NCBI GenBank assembly: GCA_009746045.1
Contig: RPFO01000080.1
Span: forward strand, 10,187,013-10,251,012
Direction: 5' to 3'
Source of the DNA: Mesostigma viride
Taxonomy: Eukaryota; Streptophyta; Mesostigmatophyceae; Mesostigmatales; Mesostigmataceae
Length of the DNA: 64,000 bases
Shown in pieces: positions 45,870 through 55,188 of this stretch. A program made the position numbers and the translations under genes. Each line of letters opens with the position of its first letter. Position 1 is the first letter of the stretch. The notes under the pieces were generated by a model, which was given only the letters and a program-made list of their open reading frames with translations, was not told the DNA's origin and searched no databases.

Positions 45870-47795
45870 CTAGTGCCGTGGCTGACCCAGCGACATATTG
45901 TTCATTTGGTGCCTAAGAAGAGTATACTGTGCCTTGGCGGAGCTATAGAGCTTGGTAAGAGCATCCGAGCAATTCTGGTCGCCTGCCACGTGCTCGGTAT
46001 GGAGCGCATCAGAAAATTCCTTCACCCGGAGGAAGTCAAGGTCTCTCGTGCGAGCGTAGGGGTTCTCAATGAAGTCCACCAGCGCTTGGCTGTCGGTGCG
46101 CATGACGCGATCGATGCGTGTGGTGAGACCGCCCAGCTTGAGGATCCAGCAGAGTAGCGCGTGGAAATACGCGAGCTCACTTGCAGCCTCGCAATACGCA
46201 CGCGCCTCGGCGGTGTCCGACCCCACATACACACGGCGGTGTAGACGTGAGAACCACGCAAAGATGGAGGATGGCGCAGATTGGTCAGCGTTTGAGATAT
46301 AGCTAACAGCCGCACACCTACCACGCATCTTGGTGAGCACCCGCGCATCCAAAGAACTGTCACAATAAGCCCCTAGCTCGATGGGCTTGTCCCAGTCAAC
46401 ACCCTGCAGGACCAACCCCGGTGAGGCCTGCACATACTCAGCTACAACCGGGCGGGCCAACAAGCAGAGAACATCGTCTGTCAACCGACTAAGGACAGCC
46501 AAGTCAGGGCTCGTGGTACACGCAAGCCAATTGAGTTTGCCACGCAGCGCACCACACTCAGAGGGAAGGATAGGCCCAGTGCGGGCCATGACCTCCTTGA
46601 CCAGGTCGGGGACATAGCTACCCTTAGGATGCAGCAACATGACCCACTGCCCTTGCTCATCGTGATCGAGAATAGTGTCCATGCCCATGAAGGGCACGAT
46701 CTTGCCCGGCTCCCTAAAGACGAGCTTGCCCACAGGGTACACTGAGTGCACGAGCGAATGGAACCACACAATCCACTCCCGTGGCCCCAGGCAGTCACAG
46801 TCATCGGCATGCACGAAAACAAACACGAGCTCCCCCTTCCAGACACCAACAAACAAGGAGGGGTCCAGGTCGCTGTACATCATGCGTGCGCGGTTAAGTA
46901 GAAGGCGCTCTAAACTCTTGCGCCACGCCCGCGGCCCGGCCACGGTCCCATCCACAGCCTTCACCAACCTCATGAACTTCTTGCCCACAATAGGTTCCCA
47001 CATCTTGGGTGTCCTAACATACAGCGGTGTGGTGCCCTCCCACAATTTAGCCGTCTCATCTGAATCCCCGTTAAGGAAGGCCTTAGAAAAATCCAGCACC
47101 GCGGAGCCATGCGGCAAGCCTTTGTTGAGGCGCCCGAGATGAAAGCACACTAACAATCGCCAAGTGTCTTTATTTAAGCCCGGGGCAGTCAGGGCTGAGG
47201 AGGGCAGGTCAGAAGATCCAGAAAATTCTAGCACCACAGGTCTAGCAAACTCTACTTTCCTGTCAGTGCCGGGAACCGGCTTCATCTGGAAGGTCCATTT
47301 GAAACGAAGCAACCGGCCATCCCTTGGGACTAGGTCCACTGGCTCCACACAACCCAGTCCTAACCATCGTTCCCCTGCAGCCAGCATAGCCCCTTGGGTA
47401 TTGTCTAGCCCTTCCTCGGTTGAGACGTGCCTGGCAACATCATGGAAGGACATGGGGCTTTCAGTGGCAACATCGTGGAAGCTAATCCCCAAGCTATCAG
47501 GGGTGAGGGCTTTAGGGGTGAGAAGATCGCGGGCAGGAGGCAATTCAGAATCCTTGTACTCTACCCCTTTCATGGCAGCCACCATAGGCAATGAGAGACC
47601 CCGAGCAGCGACATCGAGGGAAAAATTATTCAATCGCATGCAGCCAAACCCCGCTCGGGACAGCTGTGTGCTGCTCACTGTAACCCCGGGTAGCGTCAAG
47701 AACGGCTGTCCTAATAAGGCGGGCCCATCATACCCCTCTACCACACACATGGGCGTGTCTGCGCCGAGGATGGAAATTCCCCCAGGACCTTGTAG
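45870..47795 (-). CDS. Copia-like pol: protease end, reverse transcriptase, RNase H
   Basis: The frame (methionine at 47750, readable from about 47795) starts with the last part of a retropepsin: GADTPMCVVEGYDGPALLGQ. RT follows, with RFKWTFQMKPVPGTDRKVEF, VLDFSKAFLNGDSDE (motif A, about 47080), the AVDGTVAGPRAWRKSLERLL region and the catalytic VFVFVHADDCDCLGP (about 46800), where ADD replaces the usual VDD. RNase H has LGAYCDSSLDAR, AWFSRLHRRVYVGSDTAEAR and MRTDSQALVDFIENP (46070-46380), then HTEHVAGDQNCSDALTKLYS, ending QPRH with TAG at 45870-45872. RT copies the element RNA and RNase H removes it. The domain is clearly RVT_2-type but divergent. A one-base frame change near 47795 separates it from the protease start. 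Confidence 0.93.
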   Translation of the reverse strand, partial: LQGPGGISILGADTPMCVVEGYDGPALLGQPFLTLPGVTVSSTQLSRAGFGCMRLNNFSLDVAARGLSLPMVAAMKGVEYKDSELPPARDLLTPKALTPDSLGISFHDVATESPMSFHDVARHVSTEEGLDNTQGAMLAAGERWLGLGCVEPVDLVPRDGRLLRFKWTFQMKPVPGTDRKVEFARPVVLEFSGSSDLPSSALTAPGLNKDTWRLLVCFHLGRLNKGLPHGSAVLDFSKAFLNGDSDETAKLWEGTTPLYVRTPKMWEPIVGKKFMRLVKAVDGTVAGPRAWRKSLERLLLNRARMMYSDLDPSLFVGVWKGELVFVFVHADDCDCLGPREWIVWFHSLVHSVYPVGKLVFREPGKIVPFMGMDTILDHDEQGQWVMLLHPKGSYVPDLVKEVMARTGPILPSECGALRGKLNWLACTTSPDLAVLSRLTDDVLCLLARPVVAEYVQASPGLVLQGVDWDKPIELGAYCDSSLDARVLTKMRGRCAAVSYISNADQSAPSSIFAWFSRLHRRVYVGSDTAEARAYCEAASELAYFHALLCWILKLGGLTTRIDRVMRTDSQALVDFIENPYARTRDLDFLRVKEFSDALHTEHVAGDQNCSDALTKLYSSAKAQYTLLRHQMNNMSLGQPRH

Positions 47796-48526
47796 GACCC
47801 TGACCTAGCAAAATCAGTGACCTGAGTCCAATTAGAGGGCAGCAAAGGAAAGTCTACACAGTTGGCCCCGATAATAGAGACCTGGGCCTGGGTATCAATG
47901 AGGAGCCCACAATTCAGCGCCCTAGAGGTTAACAAGGAAGAGATGACTGCAGTGCTCGGGCCCAGCTGAGGGGGTACGCCTGCAGTCTGTGGTGGGCGGC
48001 GAAGGGAGCCTAACCCCATGTTATTGTCCCGGCGCAGCCCTAGAACAATCTTGCTGAGCAACCCACCACCCCGGCGAGGCTGACTAACGGCAGCCGGACC
48101 CTGGCTAACGGCAGGGGTAATGCCCTCCCTACTACCCTCGCGCAGGCCAGCAGGGGGCTCGCGAGCTAAGCTCTGCACATCTGCAGCAAGTGCCACCAGA
48201 TCACCGTCCTCCTCAACATGCTCATCGTCCTCTACCTCCCGAGCTTCGGCAGACATTTGCATAGGGTCAGAGGCAGGCATGGGTAAAAGAGGGGCAATCA
48301 CGTCACCTGGTGGAGGCCGCAAGAAGTTGTCCGCGTCCTCGTAGTAGTGCAGAAGGCGCTCCCACGCACTTGTGTTCGGTTGATAGTGCTTGAGCTTGCT
48401 CCACGGGATGTGGTATTGCTTGTCCTGCAAGGAAACAACGGCCTTGCGCACACTCCCATCCACGGACACTACCGTGGCTGGACCATTCCACTGTCCCCTC
48501 TTTCCAAAGGGGCCCTCTTTATGCAC
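47738..48526 (-). CDS. Copia-like pol: integrase C-terminus, linker and retropepsin start
   Basis: The frame begins MHKEGPFGKRGQWNGPATVV, continuing from GDLV of the integrase frame after loss of one T near 48530. It includes DKQYHIPWSKLKHYQPN, an SH3-like integrase tail. A linker of about 130 residues is rich in acidic and Pro/Gly residues (EDDEHVEEDGD, SQPRRGGG). At about 47900 comes NCGLLIDTQAQVSIIGANC, which fits a retropepsin active site (usually DTGA, here DTQA). The matching C-terminal flap and LLGQ motif are in the next frame. The protease therefore sits between integrase and RT. If functional it would cut the polyprotein. The Gly to Gln change beside the catalytic Asp is odd. Confidence 0.82.
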   Translation of the reverse strand: MHKEGPFGKRGQWNGPATVVSVDGSVRKAVVSLQDKQYHIPWSKLKHYQPNTSAWERLLHYYEDADNFLRPPPGDVIAPLLPMPASDPMQMSAEAREVEDDEHVEEDGDLVALAADVQSLAREPPAGLREGSREGITPAVSQGPAAVSQPRRGGGLLSKIVLGLRRDNNMGLGSLRRPPQTAGVPPQLGPSTAVISSLLTSRALNCGLLIDTQAQVSIIGANCVDFPLLPSNWTQVTDFARSGSYKVLGEFPSSAQTRPCVW

Positions 48527-49431
48527 CCAACCAGGTCTCCTACACTATAGGCGGTAACCGGCCTACGTGTATCCCTTCGTACCAGGTTGGCAAATCTACC
48601 CTGCAAATGGCGTGCCCACTCCTCTTCTATCTCTGGTGGGTAGTGGCCGTGCTGCAATCCCTCAGCTGTTATCACCACATTGCGAGAAGGAATGGACAAC
48701 AACACACGCCGATTAAGGCATGCACAAATCCGCAACGCCCACATGAGGCGGGCTGCGTATGCTGAAAGGGATGCATCACCTTGTCTCCGTGCAGCTTGCT
48801 TGAATTCTTGCACGGCACGCTCCACTATACCCTGACCAGTGTGGTCCTCACGCCCAACTGTCTTGAGGCATTCAAATCCAGGCTGGCCCTCTAGACACGC
48901 GAACTGCCTGTCCATCTGTATTGACTCGAGTGGTGAGAAAAAGGACGAAGAGACATCAATGGCTTCTGCCAGGTCGGCGGCTTCCATATGACGCAAAGGA
49001 ACTACAGCTACGTTGTGAGCATATCTATCTATTGCAATAAAGTATGGCATGTGTGCCCAGAACAGCACATCACCTACGATTTCCCCCTTTCTCGCAGGTG
49101 GATGCTTTACATGGTGGCGAGGAGGCTTGGGGCCCGACGATTGACATTGTGGACAATTTTCGTAACACTCACGACATGCTTCCAGCATTGGCGCCCCACC
49201 AAAAGCCCTAGCAAACTTGTAAGCGTTTGTTCCATGGCCAAAGAAGATGTGAAACCGAGACGCACAGGCATACTTGAAAATTGGATCTGTATTGATCAAG
49301 TTTGATATTGCCTTAACATCCGCAGCATCGGCCATAAAACTGCCTACATCGTCTACTGCCAGGAGCCTCCTATGCTCCATAGCGCTGTCCTGCCCTGGGG
49401 CCTTCAGTTTTCCTGAGCATTGCGCACCCAC
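48469..49431 (-). CDS. Copia-like integrase
   Basis: The frame overlaps the gag end by 28 bp in the -1 frame. It has an HHCC-type zinc region (FHIFFGHGTNAYKFA and CRECYENCPQCQ, 49150-49260). A core follows with GEIVGDVLFWA and YFIAIDRYAHNVAVVPL (candidate first Asp), IQMDRQFACLE (second Asp), and TGQGIVERAVQEFKQAARR (Glu), consistent with a DDE integrase. After TAYSVGDLV the frame leaves the protein and ends at 48469; the true continuation is in the frame starting near 48526. There is no protease between gag and this domain. Integrase joins the cDNA to the host, here with a 5-bp duplication. Confidence 0.88.
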   Translation of the reverse strand: MGAQCSGKLKAPGQDSAMEHRRLLAVDDVGSFMADAADVKAISNLINTDPIFKYACASRFHIFFGHGTNAYKFARAFGGAPMLEACRECYENCPQCQSSGPKPPRHHVKHPPARKGEIVGDVLFWAHMPYFIAIDRYAHNVAVVPLRHMEAADLAEAIDVSSSFFSPLESIQMDRQFACLEGQPGFECLKTVGREDHTGQGIVERAVQEFKQAARRQGDASLSAYAARLMWALRICACLNRRVLLSIPSRNVVITAEGLQHGHYPPEIEEEWARHLQGRFANLVRRDTRRPVTAYSVGDLVGCIKRAPLERGDSGMVQPR

Positions 49432-50360
49432 GTGAACCGCTGGCGCCTAATAGGCCCAGCCTTGCCAACATTGTCCGCCTGGTTGGCAGCAGTCCGCGAC
49501 TTGCAAAACCGGGCCTTGTGCCCTGGCTTATGGCACTTGCCACACAGGTTCGTCCCCAACGGGAAAGCCTTGTTGGCCTTGCAGGTCTCGCGGGTGTGAC
49601 CAGTCCCCTGGCAGCGAGGACACTTCAGGCGCCCGTCACCGGCGCCAAAAACGGCCCTGATGGCAGGGCCATCGGCATTGACTGCTGGCGTCGGCTTCAC
49701 GGCACCCTTGCCGGCCAGCTCCTGAGCAGCGCCACCGAGCGCCATGATCTCGCGGATGCAGGCGAAAGCAGCAGCCTTGCTCGCCAGCTTCTCCTTGGTC
49801 AGGACGGACGCCAGACTCTGCACGGTGCTTTCTGACATAGCACCGCTGCCAAGGGCCTTGCCCAAGAACAGGACCACCGAAAAATCATCAGCAAATTTTA
49901 GATTGGTTTCTTCGAGCATCCGCTCGAAGGCCAGCGTGGCCTTGGCAGTGTCACCGGACACTTCGAACGTCAGAATCTGCATGACGTCCTTGATGGACTT
50001 CACCAGCCCTGTCGGCGCGAGAAGCTCAGTGAGCCGCTCAAGGAACTGATTCCAGTCCCATGCCTTCTCCTGGGCGATCCGAATCAGGTCCCGCACCGCC
50101 TGCGGCCCTTTGCTGGCCAGTGGAGCCCCCCGCAAGATCCGAAAAATCTGCGCGGGAGTCTTCACTACCGTGCGGACTTTCTCCTCCCAGGCCTTGATTG
50201 CCCAGACAAAGTCACGGTTTTCCTTGTCCGTAGCCTTGTCGGCCAACGGCTCTGGCAGCATGCGAACCACCAGTTCGTGCTGTCGCAGCTCCTTGTAAGC
50301 ATCGGCACCATCGCCAGTCAACTGAATGGCGTCCGTGTCGGAACGGGAACCGCGAGCCAT
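49404..50360 (-). CDS. Copia-like gag (nucleocapsid with two CCHC knuckles)
   Basis: I choose the ATG at 50360 (MARGSRSDTDAIQL), just after the 5' LTR and a short leader; an in-frame ATG at 50411 lies inside the LTR. The protein is about 318 residues. It has a helical capsid-like region (WEEKVRTVVKTPAQIFRILR, DLIRIAQEKAWDWNQFLERL, FERMLEETNLKFADDFSVVL) and two zinc knuckles, CPRCQGTGHTRETC and CGKCHKPGHKARFC, each C-X2-C-X4-H-X4-C (about 49500-49630). It stops at 49404-49406. The bases CAGGAAAACTGA at the stop could let ribosomes slip by -1 into the integrase frame. This protein packages the element RNA in virus-like particles. Confidence 0.94.
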   Translation of the reverse strand: MARGSRSDTDAIQLTGDGADAYKELRQHELVVRMLPEPLADKATDKENRDFVWAIKAWEEKVRTVVKTPAQIFRILRGAPLASKGPQAVRDLIRIAQEKAWDWNQFLERLTELLAPTGLVKSIKDVMQILTFEVSGDTAKATLAFERMLEETNLKFADDFSVVLFLGKALGSGAMSESTVQSLASVLTKEKLASKAAAFACIREIMALGGAAQELAGKGAVKPTPAVNADGPAIRAVFGAGDGRLKCPRCQGTGHTRETCKANKAFPLGTNLCGKCHKPGHKARFCKSRTAANQADNVGKAGPIRRQRFTWVRNAQEN

Positions 50361-50384
50361 TGTAAATAGCAGCTTTTGAGTACG
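50361..50384 (-). promoter_or_regulatory. Leader between 5' LTR and gag
   Basis: Only about 24 bp separate the LTR end from the gag ATG (minus strand CGTACTCAAAAGCTGC...). A primer-binding site should lie here. It does not match the usual initiator tRNA-Met sequence and I cannot assign the tRNA. Confidence 0.5.
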
Positions 50385-50889
50385 AGTTGAGATTGAGAAT
50401 GATGCTTGCAAGAATGCGGCACTAGGTGCCTGGGTTTATTATCAATTTATATGGTTACAAGTCATGTGTCCAACCCCAAGATTGCGATAGGCCTTATCGT
50501 CATTGCACCAATCACATTTCATGTGCATTAGCGATTTCCAAGAGGCACACTGAACTAGCGTTACGCCAGCGTTGCACAATGCTTCTAGACGCTTCTAGAA
50601 CCATTTACAAATATCCATTAGCAGGGAATATTGCCGTATTCGTCTGCCCGCTGAAGGGGTGTTTTATCTCATCAATCCTTGGCACGACTTCAACAGCCTG
50701 ACCGACAGTCAGTGCTCAACAGTCATGCAGCGCGACCACTAGTTATAATGCATCAGCTTGGCTATACTGCCACCATGGTCATGTACACAAGCTGTGTGCA
50801 GCAATTGTGAGTATTGTTTCACAGATTTACATTCCATTATGCATGCACCAGTTTATACACGCATTTCGGTCAAGCAACAGATTGCAACT
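50385..50889 (-). repeat. 5' LTR of the copia-like element (505 bp)
   Basis: Appears identical to 45148-45652. In element orientation it lies upstream of gag and should hold the promoter. Confidence 0.96.
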
Positions 50890-50894
50890 CCGGA

Positions 50895-53136
50895 CGGACC
50901 GGAATTATAATTTCGCGCCAAAAAATTCGCGCCGGTACCCGGCACGTGAAATTGTGGTGCACGATGCGCGTAACCCTTGCGCCAAGTTGGCCATGGCGAC
51001 GTGCGTTAGGTAATAAATGCAGTAATATGGCAATAAGACCGCAGAAAATTATGCAGATGCGTCAAATCAAAGTTTCATCATGATCTTGCGTAGCCGAAGA
51101 TGCATTATTGACGAGATCGATGCCATTTTTCATCCGCGTTTGCGAGGGGGTCTGGCGCGGAAATCTTGCCGCAACGAATAAGCAGCAATACGTGCCTACA
51201 GCGATAATTACAAAGGTTCTTAGTCCCTAGCGATGCAGAAAGCAACGTTCATTAACGGGGAGATTGAAAATGTTAAAGAACCTTTTATTTTATTACTTTT
51301 CCTCGTCATTTTCGGAAAGAAAACGCCAGGTCCTGCTTTATGCGCTGTCAACCCGTCCATGGGTGGCTGGCATTTCTTGCGCGCCTTGTCAGGAAAGATA
51401 GCATGCCATTGTACGTCTATTATCCAGTGGTTACCCCCGAAGTCTATTGCGTTTAGAAATCCCTTTATTCTAAGCTTTCAGCACGGTTTCCTGGAAGGGT
51501 GCGTTGTTTTGTTCGCCGCTTGCTGCATGCACGTCTCTAGTTTTCCGGCAGCTTTCAACCGATTCGCTTACGTTATGCGTGGCAAGCTCTGAAATCCTGT
51601 CTAGGATTGGGTAATATCAAGGTAAGCTGCTACGTTAATGTAATGATATATGGAAGGATTTGGATGGCAGAGTGCTTATATTGCATATTCAACACGTACC
51701 CCGGCATGCCTCGAGGGCGGCATGCAACAAGCTGGCGAGCATATGAACCGTGCGTCTCAACGTGCTGGGAAACAAGGTGGCTATACTTCTCTTGCCGGCC
51801 ATGCTTTGTATATGTGTAAGCTATGCTTACGTGTGTGTCCTCTTTAGATTTGTGGATCACAGCCACTATGCTTCACAATCAATGTGCTCTCAAGGATGCT
51901 AGCCATGCTTATGAGGATGGCTGCAAGCCATTTCTCTTATGGCTTTGCTGTATTTCGTGTTTGCGCTTACAGTTCTGTTTTGTTGGTTGGTTTTTGAACG
52001 GGGTGATGTGAACCTGCAGGGTTAGAACATTGTGTTATTATTGCTGGTTGATTGAGGCATCATCCTCTACTCTAAGTCAGCATAGCACGTGTAGATGAGC
52101 ATGCTGTTTATGCACCTTATTGTTGAGCATGGTTTACAACCATGGTGAGGTGTGGGGTGTGGCTAGCATGTACGAGTCACCCATCTAATCCCACATGTTT
52201 CTGTTGCTATTGAACGTTGCATGCTTGGGCCTCTAAACATTTCTGTTATTATTACCAATGAAGATTGCCAACTATGCTACCATAGTGTGGTGCTGCATGC
52301 TATGAATGACCTCTCTAGTACTCAAGGCTCATGCTCAGCTTGATCCTGCATTTGGTGGCTGTTTGTATAACTCAATTGGCAGCCGTCTATGTTAGGATTC
52401 TGATGATTTGTGGTGGGCAGGTGATGAAAAGGGTTATGTTTGAGCTCATGCCAGTCTATACTAGGGTTGAGGGGTGGCAGTTGAGGACACTAGTTTATGC
52501 CATCAGTCTAGCTCAGAATGACCTGAATTTTGATTCCAAGATAGTTTGCATGATAAATAACTTGCTGGCACCTTGTTTGCCCCACTTGGTGGTGGGCAAG
52601 GTTGTGATTGGTGCAGCCATTTGGAATAAAACCGTATTTTCGTGCATTTTTTTTTTCATACAAAAGAACATTACTGTTCACATACGTGGTCAGAATGAGC
52701 TGAAAATTGGTCCCATTGATATTCCCACCCTGTGGAAGTTATTTTTATCTCCCTGGGCCCAACCCATGCGTATTTGATTTGATTTTTTTTTTTTAGTCAC
52801 AAAAAAGACGTATTTTTCGGTAAACTGCATAAGTATGCCCAGACGTGCGATTTTGGTGCTGCAAATTAGCTCCATTCTTTGGTCTGGGTGGGGATTTGAC
52901 AAAAATATGGTGTTTGGTACACAAGTGTGGGGGGGTTGTCCTAGGCAATCCGTGCTTTTAGGGGGTGTGCGCGCCAAAAAAACTGAGCTCCGTGCACATG
53001 TATTGTGATGGGCCTTGAACTCAACAAGTAGCCAGATGCATGCCCAAGGGTCATATTTATGGTCCCCCATCATAATTTGCATTGCCAGAATGGGTATTGA
53101 GTGCAAAACATGTGTATTCAATTTGGGGGGGGGGCA
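50895..53136. other. Interior of the TTAA-target transposon, no gene recognised
   Basis: After the restored terminal repeat comes the ~110-bp family end (AATTATAATTTCGCGCC to about 51005), then AT-rich sequence with TGCATGC and GGGTGT words. No open frame resembles a transposase. T runs at 52640-52660 and 52780-52795 and a G run at 53125-53134 are present. Confidence 0.6.
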
Positions 53137-53155
53137 GGTCCGTCCGGACCCCTTA

Positions 53156-53306
53156 ATGGGACCCGGGCCCTAACAATGACACCCCCAGCCCACTGGAAGT
53201 CTTCCATGCACTCATGGGCATGAACCAGGTCTTTACACTTATGCCGGATGACGATATATCTACAGTACACTGGCTACCTTGGTCGCAGGGCGCGCCTTAT
53301 TATTAA
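53156..53306 (+). pseudogene. L1-like LINE ORF2 part 3: displaced C-terminus
   Basis: After the second copy of the 13-bp duplication (53156-53168) the frame reads WDPGPNNDTPSPLEVFHALM and then MPDDDISTVHWLPWSQGAPY, ending in TAA at 53304-53306. This is the continuation of the frame broken at 42191: the codon phase is identical once the insertions and one duplication are removed, and the stretch is open for 46 codons after the duplication. About 11 kb now separates it from the rest of its ORF. Confidence 0.85.
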
Positions 53307-53414
53307 TGCGGGCACCCCAATTTAGGCACAACTAGGCATTTCAGGCTATTTTTGGCATACCTGGGTCACCTTAACTGTTATATGGAAATAAACTAACACC
53401 CATTTCACCGGAAA
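53307..53414 (+). other. Probable 3' UTR of the L1-like LINE
   Basis: Follows the ORF2 stop and reaches the minisatellite. Contains AATAAA at about 53388 (GGAAATAAACT), which could be a polyadenylation signal. No poly(A) tail is seen. Confidence 0.45.
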
Positions 53415-53640
53415 GGCGAGTACGAGTAACGAGTACTTTACTCGGGCTAAAAAGTCGGCGAGTACGAGTAACGAGTAGTACTCGAGCTCAAAAAAGTAGG
53501 CGATGAGTACGATGAGTAACGAGTAGTACTGGCGGGCTCCACTAAAAAAAAGGCAAGTACCGAGTAGTGAGTACCTAGTCCACGAGTAAAACAGGCGAGT
53601 ACTACTCACTACTCGGTACTCGCCTGTTTTACTCGTGGAC
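53415..53640. repeat. GAGTACGAGTA minisatellite, locus 3, with long hairpin
   Basis: Four diverged units of the motif seen at 34727-34860 and 35100-35275. The end forms an inverted repeat with 25-bp perfect arms (53578-53602 and 53616-53640) and a 13-base loop. Loci 1-2 and 3 bracket the L1-like LINE on its two sides. Confidence 0.88.
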
Positions 53641-55188
53641 TTAGTACTCGTGGACCCAACCCTAGGAAAAATATTTAAATATATTTGCCTTGCTCCCCAA
53701 CTTGTGTGAAAATATTTAAATGTCATTCGACCTTGTTTTGGTACCTGCCAGAAGTATTTAAATGTTATCCTTAAGTGTATTAAAAAACAACTCTCTGCTT
53801 GGGCGCGGGTAGTTCCGGTGGCAAACGCAGGGGAAGTGGCGCGGGGGGGGGGAGCGGCCTCTGAGAAGTAAGGAATACTAAGCGAAAATGCCACGTACGT
53901 AGGGGCACAAAGAGAGACTGGACTGAATCGTATTGCCGCAAATGAAGGGAGCGAGTTGCTGCAAATGAAGGGAAGAAGGGTTTGGGGAGGGGAAAGGAGT
54001 AACGACGAATCGAATGAACTGGAGACGAAAATGGGTCGTGGGGTGCCCGGAACTGAGAGCTGTTCGAAGAATCGGCGGTGGGCTGCCGGGGTGTGGGGGG
54101 GTCCGTTAATCTGTGTGGGTGGGGGGGTGCGGGGGTGCGGGGTGCGGAGAATCGGCGGTGGGGGAAAAGCTGACGCGTCCGCGTCAGCTTGGGGGGATGT
54201 GCCTTCATGTTTAAATAATATTTGTCCGACCTGCTGACCCTCCCTGGAACCTCGGTTGCAGGAAACTTTGCCCGGGCATGCCACCCCTCCTGTTAAGATA
54301 GAAATATCCGTGAGGATACGCGCCATCAGATATTCTTGACAGTGACGGGAGATTCGGATTTCATTGGCCTCACTTTTGCTTTTGCCATGACAGCTCTGCG
54401 CTTGGATCCATCGGTGGTCGGATTGGAATCTGGCCAACGCCTCCCCATTCGTGCAGTTAGTCAGTCAGTCACAAGTCAGTTTGTCAGTCCGTATATTCCC
54501 ACGCGGTCATGCAGATACACTTTCCAGTGGGTATATTTATCCAGTGCAGACACACTTCATACAATACTGTAGTACTGTCCCACGCCTGGTCCCACGTGAT
54601 ACTGCCAGTCGGTATTTTGTTATCCAAATGCAGCTACACTTCAAGTTACTGTCTCACGTGATATTGTCGTTACTTGAGAGCGAGTGTAGCCGCTCGCCTC
54701 CTATCCCCAACGGCATGGCGTGCGAATAAACTGAGCTGGAATGAACGGCATGGCCGGCGTGGGTCAAAAACTGAAGTGAGCTGAACGGCATTTATGAGAG
54801 ACCTCTGGGCACAAGGAGCCGCTGAACGGTCCAGATCTAGACCCTGCCGACAATCAATAATGAAAATCATAATTTTCGTAACCCCTTCCTTCAGCCCTGA
54901 GATAGAACTGCGAGATTTGCTGACAACGCAGCTTTTTGGGCCTCACTATTGTCGCGCGAAATGATGCGCAAAGATCTTTTCGTATCGCAACGTCGGATAT
55001 TTGTCTCGCGTCCGTTCCCGCAAATATTCACATGCCACCGTTGTTGCTGCACGAGATCAATTATCGCAATGTCGGCCGTGGCAACTCAACTCAATGTCGG
55101 CCGTGCACCCAAATCCCCGAGCATGGAGTTGGGAGTGGCTAACTCTTACCAAGTGTCCCATTTAAAGCGCGCGATGGATGAGTCATAA
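53641..55188. other. No gene recognised; ATTTAAAT words, G-rich tract, hairpin
   Basis: ATATTTAAAT words recur at 53670-53765 and about 54210. A G-rich stretch at 54085-54165 (runs of G7, G8, G5) could form G-quadruplexes. A 24-bp hairpin with arms AAGCTGACGC/GCGTCAGCTT lies at 54167-54190. A long minus frame (53346-54437) is low complexity and overlaps the minisatellite, so I do not call it. Confidence 0.5.

Larger units (their letters stand above)
45148..50889 (-). mobile_element. Complete copia-like LTR retrotransposon, 5.74 kb
   Basis: Two direct repeats of 505 bp (45148-45652 and 50385-50889) that look identical flank the element, with CCGGA on both sides (45143-45147 and 50890-50894). 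The LTR ends are AGTTG...CAACT. On the minus strand the order is LTR, gag with two zinc knuckles, integrase, a retropepsin motif, reverse transcriptase, RNase H, a purine tract, LTR. RT and RNase H are copia-type (RVT_2). The protease lies after the integrase, not before it as in known copia elements. Identical LTRs mean a recent insertion, yet the pol frame is broken twice by apparent one-base losses. Confidence 0.95.
45138..53152. mobile_element. TTAA-target DNA transposon (piggyBac-like target), split by the copia element
   Basis: TTAA lies at 45134-45137 and 53153-53156. The right end, on the minus strand, reads GGGGTCCGGACGGACC from 53152. The left end reads GGGGTCCGGA (45138-45147), then the copia element, then CGGACC (50895-50900), restoring the same 16-bp terminal repeat. 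Without the copia element and its duplication the transposon is about 2.3 kb. The first ~110 bp after the repeat (50901-51005) resemble the ends at 20584-20694 and 60469-60596. No transposase is readable in 50901-53136, so it is non-autonomous. The TTAA target suggests piggyBac, but this is inferred from target and termini only. Confidence 0.85.

Noticed and set aside
47164-47808. 214-codon plus-strand frame inside the copia-like element
   Set aside because: Antisense to the pol frame; no independent motif.
53346-54437. 363-codon minus-strand frame
   Set aside because: Its C-terminal third is the translated GAGTACGAGTA minisatellite and the middle is low-complexity Pro/Ser/Phe; no family resemblance.
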